The notes under the pieces are model-generated. The model saw nothing but the letters and a program-made list of their open reading frames with translations, was not told the origin of the DNA and did no database searches. The translations under genes and the position numbers were made by a program. 64,000 nucleotides of DNA, taken from assembly GCA_042095835.1 (NCBI GenBank), contig JBELML010000017.1, positions 1 to 64,000 on the forward strand. The letters are read 5' to 3'. The stretch's first letter is position 1. Every line of letters starts with the position of its first letter. This document shows, one piece after another, positions 1 to 7,990 of the stretch. The stretch comes from DATFKA01 sp042095835 (GTDB taxonomy: Bacteria > Bacteroidota > Bacteroidia > Chitinophagales > Saprospiraceae).

Positions 1-142
1 CTGCGCCGAAGCTTCGGCAGGCAGGCTCGTTCCACTCGAACAGTGCCTAGGCGGCTTCCCGCACTTCGCTTATCACCTTTTTCACTCTTAATATCGAGTA
101 ATATGCATTTCTTTTTAAGTTTTCATTTTAATGCGTTTGCCC
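1..142 (+). mobile_element. MITE-like element, copy A (left end outside window)
   Basis: From about position 26 this matches the right half of the elements at 27470-27722 and 42161-42409. Shared landmarks are the gcctaggcgg core near 47, cgcacttcgcttatcacctt near 60, and a right terminal repeat ttttaatgcgtttgccc ending at 141. That end is the inverse complement of the gggcaaacgc left end of the other copies. The first 25 bases, with the perfect palindrome gccgaagcttcggc at 6-19, do not match the other copies, so this copy is either diverged or rearranged there. Its left end lies before the window. Its right end abuts a DUF1905 fragment. Confidence 0.65.
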
Positions 143-320
143 TATCATCGATTTGGCCTTTTACTTTAAGCCAACCGAAAGGGTTATTTTTGTTTGGCTT
201 AACATTTGGTACATCGATGTAGGTCCATCCACCTTTACAAGGATATTTTTGTAATAAGGCTTCGCCTGCAAAAATGGGTGTTTCTTTTGTCATGCTACTT
301 TCTGAAGTGGTCATTTTCAA
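143..320 (-). pseudogene. DUF1905 domain protein, 3' part cut off by MITE-like element
   Basis: The minus strand from ATG at 320 encodes a start typical of DUF1905 (the YdeI-associated small beta-barrel family), including KYPCKGGWTYIDVP and NPFGWLKVKGQIDD. Family members usually run to roughly 95-150 residues. Here the recognisable sequence stops after about 59 residues, exactly where the terminal repeat of the adjacent element starts (about 142), and the last residues (RANALK) are encoded by the element. The family match is from recalled motifs. Disruption by insertion is an inference from the coincident boundary. The rest of the gene should lie left of the window. Confidence 0.55.
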
Positions 321-420
321 ATTTAGCCCAAATTAAACCGACTTTCAAATTGTCGTTTGAAAGATTAGCTTCGGTTGCTAGTAGAATGTTGAGAAACTAG
401 GCTAGGAAAAATTAAAAATT

Positions 421-687
421 ATGGATAAAAAGGAAAAATGGCAAGACAAACTTGAATCGATAAATGAAGGAGTAACATTTGTAATTTACAATAAAAGAAA
501 ATTTAGTCTGAGTAAAAAATTATTCAACAAAGGTAAGAGTATGAAAGTCTTTGCTGAAGAGTTGGGCGGGAATGATTTCTTCAGCGCAAATTATTACCTC
601 ACGCAAAAAGGAGGCGTATTAAAACCCTGTGAAATGCCATCTGAAAAGGTGATTGATTTTTTAACAAACTTTAAGCTTATCAATTAG
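421..687 (+). CDS. Small conserved protein, 88 aa, unknown function
   Basis: A short soluble, lysine-rich protein with no signal peptide or membrane segment. The central stretch (LFNKGKSMKVFAEELGGNDFFSANYYLT) and the late KPCEMPSEKVIDFL motif resemble a small family common in Bacteroidota that some databases label peptide methionine sulfoxide reductase. I see no catalytic signature to support that label, so I do not adopt it. The ATG at 421 follows an AT-rich gap and the gene stands alone, 60 bases before a lipoprotein gene on the same strand. Its composition matches the neighbourhood. Confidence 0.7.
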   Translation: MDKKEKWQDKLESINEGVTFVIYNKRKFSLSKKLFNKGKSMKVFAEELGGNDFFSANYYLTQKGGVLKPCEMPSEKVIDFLTNFKLIN

Positions 688-747
688 GTCTTTAATGTCT
701 TCTTTGCAGTTGGTTTGCATTTTTTCCTTTATTTTTCAGGCAAAAAA

Positions 748-1305
748 ATGATCAGAAGATCCATTTACCTTTCCATAGTACTTGTCTTGACACTTTCGGC
801 CTGCAATAATGACAACAACGATCCAGACCTGCTCAATTATGACACGGCCAATATCACAGCTCCTGAGTTTTTACCTGGAGATTATGAGATGTCTGCGCGT
901 TTCCCAGCAAGTATAACAGATCGCTATGTTGGTCAATTCCTTGAGGAGGTACAAGTTTATTTTCTCAATCGTCCAGCAAGAGCAGAAATTGTAGTCTATG
1001 GAGAAGGCAACTTTGAGACACCAGGTGCTGTACTGTATAGCGCAGTAGTAACTTCAGATTTGCGGAGCCAGCAATGGAATACGCATACCCTAAGTACGCC
1101 AGTAGAGATTCCCGCAACTGATCTTTGGCTTTCTGTAAAGGTAAGGCATATTGAAGCAGAGGGTTCGGTAGGCTGTGATATAGGTCCAGCAAATGTGAAT
1201 GGAGATTTACTATTCTCAGACGCTACTCAGTGGACGACCTTGCGAGATTTTACGAGTAACGCCATAAATATCAATTGGAATATTCGTGGTGTTTTGAGTG
1301 AGTAA
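748..1305 (+). CDS. Putative lipoprotein, 185 aa
   Basis: The ATG at 748 is preferred over an in-frame ATG at 715 because it gives a clean lipoprotein signal: two arginines, a hydrophobic stretch, then a LSAC lipobox at about residues 17-20 followed by a polar, Asn/Asp-rich linker. The mature part (about 165 residues) is rich in beta-strand-like alternation and has one further cysteine pair candidate near GCDIG. It could form a beta-sandwich, perhaps a carbohydrate-binding or fibronectin-like fold, but I do not recognise a family. It is probably anchored in the outer membrane. It converges on the glycosyltransferase gene, with only 3 bases between the stops. Confidence 0.7.
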   Translation: MIRRSIYLSIVLVLTLSACNNDNNDPDLLNYDTANITAPEFLPGDYEMSARFPASITDRYVGQFLEEVQVYFLNRPARAEIVVYGEGNFETPGAVLYSAVVTSDLRSQQWNTHTLSTPVEIPATDLWLSVKVRHIEAEGSVGCDIGPANVNGDLLFSDATQWTTLRDFTSNAININWNIRGVLSE

Positions 1306-1308
1306 AAC

Positions 1309-2538
1309 TTAGGGTGTTTTACCTGCCTTATTCTGGATATGAGCATCATAAAGGTTGAGGAGTTGCTTGGCTTGTAGTTCGAGGTTGTATTTTTCTTCCA
1401 CGATTTTCCGAGCGTTTTGGCCGAGTTCTTCTAGTTTGCCATTTATTTGTAGGCAGTAATCAATTTGATCAAGGAATTCCTGTGGAGAATTAGCTAGCAA
1501 TATATCTTGTTGGTGTTTCGCCTGGATTCCTTCAAGTCCTATAGAGGTAGTCAGCACAACTTTTCCTAGAGCCATTCCTTCCAGAATTTTCACTCTCATA
1601 CCGCTGCCAGACAATAGAGGCACTAGCATAATGCTATGCTGATTGATAAAATATTTTGCACTAGCTACTTCTCCATGTATTTGCACTTTGGGATATTTAA
1701 GCTTAAACAGCTTTGGAGGTGTATTCCTACCTGCAATATGCAACTCTAACTGAGGAAATCGTTCATGAACGAGCCCCCATACATTATCCAAAAACCAGTA
1801 TAAACCTTCCAGGTTGGGTCGCCAATCTAAAGAACCAATAAATCCAATAGTAAGATTTTTCTTAAAAGACTGATTATCTGGATGATATTCTTTGGGATCA
1901 AAGCCTACCGGGATTACGGTCCCCTCTCCTTGGAAGCCAAGCTCTTGATACTTACTTAAATCCCTCTGAGTAATTGCTGCAAGAATTGCATAATGTTGTA
2001 ATTGCTTGATCTCGAATTGCTTGAGTTTTTGTGTCAGGTGATTGAGGTACCATTTTTTGGGGCCTGACATTGTATTTTTGGTGATCCGCTGCCAAATTTC
2101 AAATTCCACATTATGGCTACGCATACATATTACAGCATCACTAAATTTTTCAATCGTAGGAATATAAGGAGACAAATAGGGCGTTTCTAATTGTATTACA
2201 TCAAAATCGCCATTGCTCAGCAATTTTTTTAAAGCCTCCGTAAAGTCTTCTGAAACAAATCGCTCGATATGATAGCTGCTGGTAGATAGTAGATTACGTA
2301 GCGCAGCCAGGAGTCTAATACGATTATCAATGTACACTGTCTGTATAGCATCATAAAAGTCAAGGTCGGGAGGTAATCCGCTTTTCTCGATTTGGTAAAA
2401 ATGCCTACTCGTATTCATAGCAAGCAAGTGGACTTCACTTCCTTGGCGCTTTAAGGATTTTGCCAAATTGGTAATTGCAATAGATTCTCCGTCCCGCATT
2501 GGGTAGGGAAACTTCTTGCATACTTGCAGTATCTTCAT
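1309..2538 (-). CDS. Glycosyltransferase, GT4-like (GT-B fold)
   Basis: A 409-residue protein that starts MKILQVCKKFPYPMRDGES, typical of retaining GT-B glycosyltransferases in which the glycine-rich N-domain loop contacts the acceptor. The C-domain opens near residue 236 (GFIGSLDWRPN). The nucleotide-sugar binding segment is near residues 305-330 (LLSGSGMRVKILEGMALGKVVLTT), with the first glutamate of the usual E-x7-E motif replaced by serine-rich loop residues. It is cytoplasmic and probably acts in surface polysaccharide or glycan synthesis; donor and acceptor cannot be read from sequence. It is the last gene of a probable three-gene unit after the outer membrane protein and cupin genes (38-base gap). 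Confidence 0.85.
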   Translation of the reverse strand: MKILQVCKKFPYPMRDGESIAITNLAKSLKRQGSEVHLLAMNTSRHFYQIEKSGLPPDLDFYDAIQTVYIDNRIRLLAALRNLLSTSSYHIERFVSEDFTEALKKLLSNGDFDVIQLETPYLSPYIPTIEKFSDAVICMRSHNVEFEIWQRITKNTMSGPKKWYLNHLTQKLKQFEIKQLQHYAILAAITQRDLSKYQELGFQGEGTVIPVGFDPKEYHPDNQSFKKNLTIGFIGSLDWRPNLEGLYWFLDNVWGLVHERFPQLELHIAGRNTPPKLFKLKYPKVQIHGEVASAKYFINQHSIMLVPLLSGSGMRVKILEGMALGKVVLTTSIGLEGIQAKHQQDILLANSPQEFLDQIDYCLQINGKLEELGQNARKIVEEKYNLELQAKQLLNLYDAHIQNKAGKTP

Positions 2539-2576
2539 AACCCGTTTTCCTTCACTGCAAGAATAGAATTAATTGA

Positions 2577-2948
2577 TCAATCCTCCAAAATAACTTCGTC
2601 TTCTTTTGTCCAGGGAGGATCTACAATACATAAAAAGACCAATTCTTCAGCTCCTGAATTGTGTACGTACTGCTTTTGGCCCGCGGGTACCAAGACAACA
2701 TCTCCCGCAGTGGCTGGGCTGCTTTCTGCGCCTATAAATACTTGTCCACTGCCTTTGAGAAAAATGTATAATTCATTTTGCTTCTCAAGAATATGAGGAT
2801 AAGAGGAAGCTCCGGGTGCTAAAGAGGCATGCGCCAAGCTATAGGTAATAGGAAGTGCTTCATTTTTAGGATGAAGCACTTCTCTTATAGTGGTGGCATC
2901 GCCAGCAACAAATGCGGGCAAATCCACCATCTTTTTCTTTATGATCAT
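2577..2948 (-). CDS. Cupin-domain protein, 123 aa
   Basis: A single conserved-barrel cupin. Motif 1 lies around residues 50-70 (SYPHILEKQNELYIFLKGSG) and motif 2 around 85-100 (AGDVVLVPAGQKQYVHNSG). The histidines in PH and VHN plus the glutamate in EL would supply the usual metal ligands. Small single-domain cupins of this kind serve as sugar isomerases, dioxygenases or sensors, and no substrate can be assigned here. The gene begins 6 bases after the stop of the large outer membrane protein gene, so the two are almost certainly co-transcribed. Confidence 0.8.
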   Translation of the reverse strand: MIIKKKMVDLPAFVAGDATTIREVLHPKNEALPITYSLAHASLAPGASSYPHILEKQNELYIFLKGSGQVFIGAESSPATAGDVVLVPAGQKQYVHNSGAEELVFLCIVDPPWTKEDEVILED

Positions 2949-2954
2949 TGATTA

Positions 2955-5729
2955 CTACTTTCTAATATACATTCTTCTACCTCCGTTGTCTTTTTTAAAG
3001 CCTTTCAATGCATAAGTAAAGGTAGCTAAGTAATAACGACCGAGTGCGTTGACTTGCTGGTCTACTACCGCTGCATTTTGCGTAAAGCGGCTGATTCCTT
3101 GATTACGATTCAATAAATCATATACGCCCAACTTTAATTGCCCTTTGTTGCCGTTCAGCATGAAAATAGAGATTTCTGCATTCCAAATCGGCACCTCTAA
3201 GCTAATGTCATCGGTAATAAAATCGAAGAAGGAATAATCTAAATCCGTACCAATGATCAATTTCTCACTTAGGGTCACATTCACCTCCCCGAAGTAACTG
3301 TGCTGGATATACTGCTGGTCATTTTCTTCGGATAAGGAAAATCTGGAGTCAGTAAAGGAAATATTTCCTCCAAAGGATAGATCTAACACATCTTTTTTCA
3401 AGTTATCGAAGCGTAGGCGCATTCCAAGGATCGTGTTATCTGTGTTGTTTTTCAAACCATCCAAGAAGGTAATACCCCGAGAGTAGGTTACATTAGGACT
3501 AATATTGTAGCGGAATTGTAATTTATTACTCCGTGATCCATAGTTCAAGAAACTCGTCACTCGGTAATCATCATTAACGTTAATGGGTGTGGTCGTACGG
3601 CGACCTCTTTCATCAAACTCAACCAAGTTCCTCACTTTATTATTGCTATACGTGAAATTCACATTTGCAAAGAAATTGGTAAAGGTGCCTGGATTAAAAG
3701 AAAAGAAGCGCGTACGGATATTGTGCCTAAACTCTGGCCTTAATTCAGGATTACCTATATAGACATTTAAAGGATCTGAATTGTCCACAAAAGGCTGCAA
3801 CTGAGTAATCGTAGGTTCGATTACATTCGTGGAGTAATCTAAGGTGATACTCTTGGTAGAAGTGAAGGTATATTTATAGTTCAACTTAGGAAGGATATTG
3901 TTGAACACCTGATTGATCGTCTGATCTGCTAGTGGTAAATCACCATTCAATTCTGAATTTTGGAAGGTAGCTCCCATGGTGAGGTTGTAAGCAGGTCGAT
4001 TCACCACAAAATTCACACCAGCATTATTATAGGTATATCCCGTACGGTAAAGATTACTGAGCTGCTCGTTAAAAATCCGCTCTCCTGTGTTGACATCATA
4101 AACGGCCCGATCCAAATCCGTTTGATTTTCGCTATAACGATAATTGAATTCTAGATATCTCCTTTTGCCCAGTGGTTCGGTGTAAGTCAATTTTGCACTA
4201 TAAGAATCATTTTCGTTTATCTGATCAGTCTCTTGATCTTGCAAGAATTCATTGGTAGTAATGGTGCCATTATCGTCATTAAAGAAAAGCGTATTGGCCA
4301 AGGTATTGCCGATATTATCTCGGTTATTGGCACCATAAGTAGCTGTGAGGCTAATATTCCGGCCTGCTTTGGCAAATTTGCGCCGGTATAGCGCACTACC
4401 ATTTCCACGGATCACATCTCCCTGACTAAATCCACTTTGATCAGTCGTATTAAATAGCTCCCCCGTCGAACCACTGCTCCGCTGGCTGATTGCTGTTGTG
4501 ATCGACTCCGTAGTGTTATATCCAAAGGTACCTCTGATCAAAAGTGAGGACATCGAATCAAGGTCACTTTCTAGCTTAAGGTTGACTACGTGATTTCCAT
4601 TGAGGTCATCTTGAGAATCAAAGCGATCAGTCAGGATGACATTTTCTGCATTTTGGAAGTTTTGTTCAAATTGATCTGTAAGGGTAAGTTTATCGAATCG
4701 AGAGAAAAAGTAGCTCAGGTTTAAATCTGTTTTCTCACTAAACTCGTGGTTGAAGTTTAAACCCGTAGCGTAGGTAGTCGCAATACCTGTCGCATCGCCA
4801 AAATTCACTGGGATGTTCGAGTTGCTTCCTAGGCGAATGCGGCCTCCACCTCCACTTCCCTGCTGGAAGCTGACGTAATCATCAATAGAGAAACCTTGCT
4901 CATTGATGTTATTCCCGGTACCTATAAAGGAGAGTTGGGTATTCTTATTAAAGGAATTGATTGAAGCACGCCCTACAAAACGACCAGCATCACCATAACC
5001 TGCAGTAACCGTACCAAAGGCCCCTTTTTTCTTATCTTCTTTCAGTTTAAGGTTAATGGTTTTTTCTCGTTCTCCATCATCGATACCGGTGAAGTTGGCT
5101 TGATCAGATTTGCCGTCGTAGACTTGTACTTTTTCAACAGCATCAGCAGGTAGGTTTTTGGTAGCAATCTTGGGGTCACGTCCAAAAAACTCCTTTCCAT
5201 CCACTAAAACTCTTTGCACATCTTCACCTTGCGCTTTCACTGCACCATCTCTTTCGACTTCAACGCCTGGTAATTGTTTGAGCAAGTCCTCCACTACGGC
5301 ATTAGGCTGTGTTTTAAAGGAGGTGGCATTAAATTCGACGGTATCTTCTTTAATTTCAATAGGATTGGCCTCCCCTACTACCGTGACTTCCCCAATGAGG
5401 GCCGAAGCAGATTGCAACTGGATGGTTCCCATCTCTTTGGTCTCTCTATTTCCAGCAAATTCGATGACTTGGTCATAATTGCCGTAGCCAATGTAGGTAA
5501 CACGTAACAAAGACTTTCCTGAGGGGACTCTCATCACTTTAAAAGCACCTTGACCATCAGTCAAAGCAAAGGAAACTAAAGAAGAATCTTTGAGATTTAA
5601 CACTAAAACAGTAGCACTTGGGAGTGGCGTTCCAGCAGTGTCGACAACGGTACCCGTAACCGAGTTTTGAGCTTGTAATCCCACAAAACCAAGTGAAAGT
5701 AACAGTAAGGTGAATAGTATGCGGCGCAT
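2955..5729 (-). CDS. TonB-receptor-like outer membrane beta-barrel protein
   Basis: A 924-residue protein with a signal peptide (about 1-20, ending LQAQ), a carboxypeptidase-regulatory-like beta-sandwich (about 22-110, TGTVVDTAGTPLPSATV), a plug-like segment (about 145-235, VEDLLKQLPGVEVERDG and RVLVDGKEFFG), and a long beta-barrel to the C-terminus. This is the architecture of the outer-membrane-protein family 3 relatives of SusC/TonB receptors in Bacteroidota. No SusD partner is adjacent, so polysaccharide import is not indicated; peptide, metal or small-ligand uptake is equally possible. A TACCTTTG -7 box lies 21 bases upstream. It leads a unit with the cupin and glycosyltransferase genes. 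Confidence 0.85.
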   Translation of the reverse strand: MRRILFTLLLLSLGFVGLQAQNSVTGTVVDTAGTPLPSATVLVLNLKDSSLVSFALTDGQGAFKVMRVPSGKSLLRVTYIGYGNYDQVIEFAGNRETKEMGTIQLQSASALIGEVTVVGEANPIEIKEDTVEFNATSFKTQPNAVVEDLLKQLPGVEVERDGAVKAQGEDVQRVLVDGKEFFGRDPKIATKNLPADAVEKVQVYDGKSDQANFTGIDDGEREKTINLKLKEDKKKGAFGTVTAGYGDAGRFVGRASINSFNKNTQLSFIGTGNNINEQGFSIDDYVSFQQGSGGGGRIRLGSNSNIPVNFGDATGIATTYATGLNFNHEFSEKTDLNLSYFFSRFDKLTLTDQFEQNFQNAENVILTDRFDSQDDLNGNHVVNLKLESDLDSMSSLLIRGTFGYNTTESITTAISQRSSGSTGELFNTTDQSGFSQGDVIRGNGSALYRRKFAKAGRNISLTATYGANNRDNIGNTLANTLFFNDDNGTITTNEFLQDQETDQINENDSYSAKLTYTEPLGKRRYLEFNYRYSENQTDLDRAVYDVNTGERIFNEQLSNLYRTGYTYNNAGVNFVVNRPAYNLTMGATFQNSELNGDLPLADQTINQVFNNILPKLNYKYTFTSTKSITLDYSTNVIEPTITQLQPFVDNSDPLNVYIGNPELRPEFRHNIRTRFFSFNPGTFTNFFANVNFTYSNNKVRNLVEFDERGRRTTTPINVNDDYRVTSFLNYGSRSNKLQFRYNISPNVTYSRGITFLDGLKNNTDNTILGMRLRFDNLKKDVLDLSFGGNISFTDSRFSLSEENDQQYIQHSYFGEVNVTLSEKLIIGTDLDYSFFDFITDDISLEVPIWNAEISIFMLNGNKGQLKLGVYDLLNRNQGISRFTQNAAVVDQQVNALGRYYLATFTYALKGFKKDNGGRRMYIRK

Positions 5730-5749
5730 AGGTATAGATTAATTTAAAC

Positions 5750-5757
5750 CAAAGGTA
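5750..5757 (-). promoter_or_regulatory. Bacteroidota-type -7 box (TACCTTTG)
   Basis: On the minus strand this reads TACCTTTG, a perfect match to the TAnnTTTG -7 consensus of Bacteroidota sigma factors. It lies 21 bases before the ATG of the outer membrane protein gene. No clear TTTG -33 element is visible at the right distance. Confidence 0.45.
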
Positions 5758-6080
5758 GGCAATCCGAACACGCACAGCGGTTAATGGTTCTTGATCAATT
5801 GTTAAATAAGGTTAATGAGACACGGCGCTTTCTTTGGAAGCCGTAGCCTCGGGCGAAGGATTCAGCAGCGTTGGTCGAATTAAGAGTTGAGAAGTTGAGG
5901 AGGTTAGAAGGTTTAGATGCGTTTATGAGGTGATAAGTAGATGAGTTTATAAGTGTGATAAATCAGACTCTATGTACCTCTGGGCAACTCTGTGGTTGTA
6001 AAAGTCCAAAAGGTAAGCAGTATTTTATGATATTAGTACTTTTCTATGTGCTCTCCATGCTCTTCCTACGCTCTCTGTGG
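5758..6080. other. Intergenic stretch without a recognisable gene
   Basis: About 320 bases between the divergent starts and stops of neighbours. The tract at 5970-5996 (ctctatgtacctctgggcaa and onward) and that at 6045-6083 share the theme ctctatgt followed by ctctgtggt, a low-complexity intergenic motif often seen in environmental genomes. I see no open reading frame, hairpin with T-run or operator here. Confidence 0.4.
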
Positions 6081-6767
6081 TCACCCAATATACTCCTGTG
6101 TTATCAACTCCATTTTTTCAAGATTCACTGCGGTAAGGATTCCCATTTCAGGACGGGTATGATAAACGCAGCCGGTATCGAGATTTAGGACTTGATCTTT
6201 GTTATTCCGGATATTTTCGATTTGCAATTGAGCTTCAGCTAAAGGTGTTGGCGTATGTCCGTGTATGATAATGCGTTTACCAAGCCAATCGTAGTCAATA
6301 TCACCGTACCAGTAGCGTTTCCAGAGCATATCTTCCTTGTATAACAATGGGCTGCCGTTTCTGAATTCTAGGCCACCGTGGACGAAAATATAGTTTTCGG
6401 TTTGGTAGAAATAGGGAAGTTGATCGATAAATTTGAGGTATTTCTTGGGAATATCGCCGGGCTTTTTGACTCCAAAACTGTCAATGGTAGCCTTACCTCC
6501 AGCGGACCGAAAAAGGTTTCTATCATCCGCTTTCCCATTGATTCCGCGTAGTAGAATCTGTTCGTGATTACCTCGTATACAGTGGATGTGGTAACCTTTG
6601 TCTTGGAGTTTGAAAATAAGATCAAAGACGCCTTTAGAGTCAGGTCCGCGGTCGACATAGTCGCCTACTAGGACTAGATAATCCTCCTTAGATAATTTCA
6701 ATTTTTCTACCAGAGCTTCCAAGCTGCGCGCACAACCGTGGATATCGCCAATCGCATAAGTTGCCAT
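6081..6767 (-). CDS. Calcineurin-like Ser/Thr protein phosphatase (PP2A-like)
   Basis: The ATG at 6767 is chosen because the conserved family start MATYAIGDIHGC begins there; an in-frame ATG 17 codons earlier would add a hydrophobic tail with no family counterpart. All metallophosphoesterase motifs are present: GDIHG, GDYVDRGPDS, RGNHE and IHGHTP, which together bind two metal ions. The length of 228 residues fits the bacterial PrpA/ApaH-like diadenosine tetraphosphatase and protein phosphatase group. It is probably cytoplasmic and dephosphorylates proteins or dinucleotides; the substrate is not decided by sequence. It is a single gene, divergent from tRNA-Arg. Confidence 0.88.
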   Translation of the reverse strand: MATYAIGDIHGCARSLEALVEKLKLSKEDYLVLVGDYVDRGPDSKGVFDLIFKLQDKGYHIHCIRGNHEQILLRGINGKADDRNLFRSAGGKATIDSFGVKKPGDIPKKYLKFIDQLPYFYQTENYIFVHGGLEFRNGSPLLYKEDMLWKRYWYGDIDYDWLGKRIIIHGHTPTPLAEAQLQIENIRNNKDQVLNLDTGCVYHTRPEMGILTAVNLEKMELITQEYIG

Positions 6768-6849
6768 ATATTTTTTTGGGTATGCTGCCAAGAAAACAGA
6801 AAAAAAGCTGATCTCCAAAAGGGAGGAACTATTTTCTTAAATTTTCCTT

Positions 6850-6857
6850 TATATTTG
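6850..6857 (+). promoter_or_regulatory. -7 box of tRNA-Arg promoter (TATATTTG)
   Basis: TATATTTG matches the TAnnTTTG consensus exactly and ends 32 bases before the first base of tRNA-Arg, a suitable distance for a short leader. A -33 element is not obvious. Confidence 0.5.
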
Positions 6858-6889
6858 CAGCGCTGTTTCGACATCCTCGGCAACAGATA

Positions 6890-6961
6890 GGTCCCATAGT
6901 ACAACGGATAGTATGTAGGTTTCCGGAGCCTGAGATGGAGGTTCGATTCCTCCTGGGACCA
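6890..6961 (+). tRNA. tRNA-Arg (anticodon CCG)
   Basis: The 72-base sequence folds as a cloverleaf. The acceptor arms ggtccca (6890-6896) and tgggacc (6954-6960) pair fully. The anticodon loop ttccgga carries CCG, which reads the Arg codon CGG. The T arm ggagg-ttcgatt-cctcc is perfect. The discriminator base is A at 6961, and CCA is not encoded. It has its own upstream -7 box and downstream terminator, so it is a single-gene transcript. Confidence 0.95.
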
Positions 6962-6966
6962 CTAAT

Positions 6967-7009
6967 AACCGTAAATAATTGATTATCAATTATTTACGGT
7001 TATTTTTTT
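6967..7009 (+). terminator. Rho-independent terminator of tRNA-Arg
   Basis: A perfect 16-bp stem (6967-6982 with 6986-7001), a 3-base loop, and a run of seven T at 7003-7009, starting 5 bases after the tRNA. Confidence 0.85.
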
Positions 7010-7340
7010 AATTAATTTCTTTCAGCTATCAACTGTACTCTCTTGTAAATCAGTTCACTATAAAAGTAAAAACTTTACGTTTGTAAAGTTTTTCTACAAT
7101 AGCTCTACAAAGCTTTATTTTTTCTACAATAAAATTGGGCATAGCAGCGTACTCTTCAGCCTATTTCAGGTCAGTATTTTAGAGGTGGATAAATTTGTTC
7201 GTCCCCTGGATTTTCTCGATCTTGAAGAGGATACCGGGAGCAAGGAAGCCGACAGGGATATTGAAAAACAACTGTTTGTCTAGAACTTTTATCCGGGGGA
7301 CATCAGCCGTATGTTCATAACAAATTAGAACTTATACTAG
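7010..7340. other. Decayed coding remnants between tRNA and the small-gene pair
   Basis: No intact gene. Around 7190-7282 the plus strand can be read as a short peptide (DKFVRPLDF and onward, through DIEKQL) ending in TAG. Its last part matches the downstream segment at 7925-7990. I read this as residue of a duplicated or inserted gene next to a tRNA. Confidence 0.4.
7232..7296 (+). repeat. Direct repeat, left copy, flanking the 7341-7886 gene pair
   Basis: About 65 bases, starting taccgggagcaaggaagcc, align with 7925-7990 (taccaggagcgaggaagcc) at roughly 80 percent by eye, with a small indel. Both copies are coding-like in the same relative frame (TGSKEADRDIEKQL versus TRSEEAAEDIKKQL), so they derive from one ancestral coding sequence. 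Confidence 0.6.
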
Positions 7341-7502
7341 ATGGAAATAGGCCAGATCAATGTTTTTAGTTTAAAAGAAGCAAGTAAACTATCAGCTATA
7401 AGGTGCGCAGATTTTTCTGAGGCTGCATCCGTTTGTTTGGATAATCAAGGGCATAAAAGTGGAAAGGAAGTTAAAATAGAAGGAGATGTCAACCAATTGT
7501 GA
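7341..7502 (+). pseudogene. Truncated gene; N-terminus of a conserved paired protein
   Basis: Encodes 53 residues containing ADFSEAASVCLDNQGHKSG and KIEGDVNQL. From memory, this is the N-terminal third of a family of about 150 residues, common in cyanobacteria and other bacteria, that carries AAxCLxxxGHxxG early and ends in RSRKGTGFDYWLG. It is usually encoded directly before a small helical protein like the next gene. Here the reading frame ends at TGA (7500-7502) right after the beta-strand GDV, and the C-terminal two thirds are missing. The TPR-like partner begins 21 bases later. Function of the family is unknown to me. It is either a degraded gene or a shortened functional remnant. Confidence 0.5.
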
Positions 7503-7523
7503 AAATCAAAAAAAGATAATGCG

Positions 7524-7886
7524 ATGAAATCAGCAATAGATGAACTACATGCCAAAGCAATGGAATTGGCTGATGAAGCGTATTATGCCAAGAAAAAAAA
7601 TAACTTAGAAGACGCTCAAAGTAAATATCTATCTGCCTTTGAGTATGAGAAATCAGCGGCGATGTTATTGGTTAACGATTATACTCAAGAACCTACCCGA
7701 TCTGTACTTTTCCGTAGTGCAGCTTGCCTTTTATTAAATCTACCCTTTCCCACAGAAGAAGAATTTCGCCAAGTAGAAAAGATGGTTGCTTATGGATTGA
7801 GTGGGAACCCTCCAAAAGAAATTGCTGAAGAATTACGTGAGGCGTGGCGGGAATTACCTGCCTCTTTTGCTCAAAAGGTAGCCTAA
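7524..7886 (+). CDS. Small helical TPR-like protein, 120 aa
   Basis: Starts MKSAIDELHAKAMELADEA. The helical pairs (about 3-40, 42-62, 66-95) and the conserved EPTRSVLFRSAACLLLNL and GLSGNPPKEIAEELREA stretches match a recurrent family of small TPR-like proteins. Members of this family usually sit directly behind the protein whose remnant is at 7341-7502. The start codon is preceded by an A-rich stretch without a Shine-Dalgarno sequence. It is cytoplasmic; no catalytic residues are visible, so a binding or scaffolding role in a two-protein system is likely. Because the partner is truncated, this gene may be an orphan. Confidence 0.65.
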   Translation: MKSAIDELHAKAMELADEAYYAKKKNNLEDAQSKYLSAFEYEKSAAMLLVNDYTQEPTRSVLFRSAACLLLNLPFPTEEEFRQVEKMVAYGLSGNPPKEIAEELREAWRELPASFAQKVA

Positions 7887-7924
7887 AACGATCATCAAAA
7901 AAATGCACACCTACTCATACAGTG

Positions 7925-7990
7925 GTACCAGGAGCGAGGAAGCCGCCGAGGATATTAAAAAACAACTGTCTAGCCGGAACTTTTGTCCGG
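7925..7990 (+). repeat. Direct repeat, right copy
   Basis: Partner of 7232-7296. It differs mainly where it continues into the palindrome at 7961-8003, which the left copy lacks. Confidence 0.6.

Noticed and set aside
421..687. Annotation as peptide methionine sulfoxide reductase
   Set aside because: No catalytic Cys motif of MsrA or MsrB is present; the label probably spread by database transfer.
5970..6083. Repeats of ctctatgt and ctctgtggt as a possible CRISPR or regulatory array
   Set aside because: Only two loose copies with uneven spacing; a low-complexity intergenic motif.
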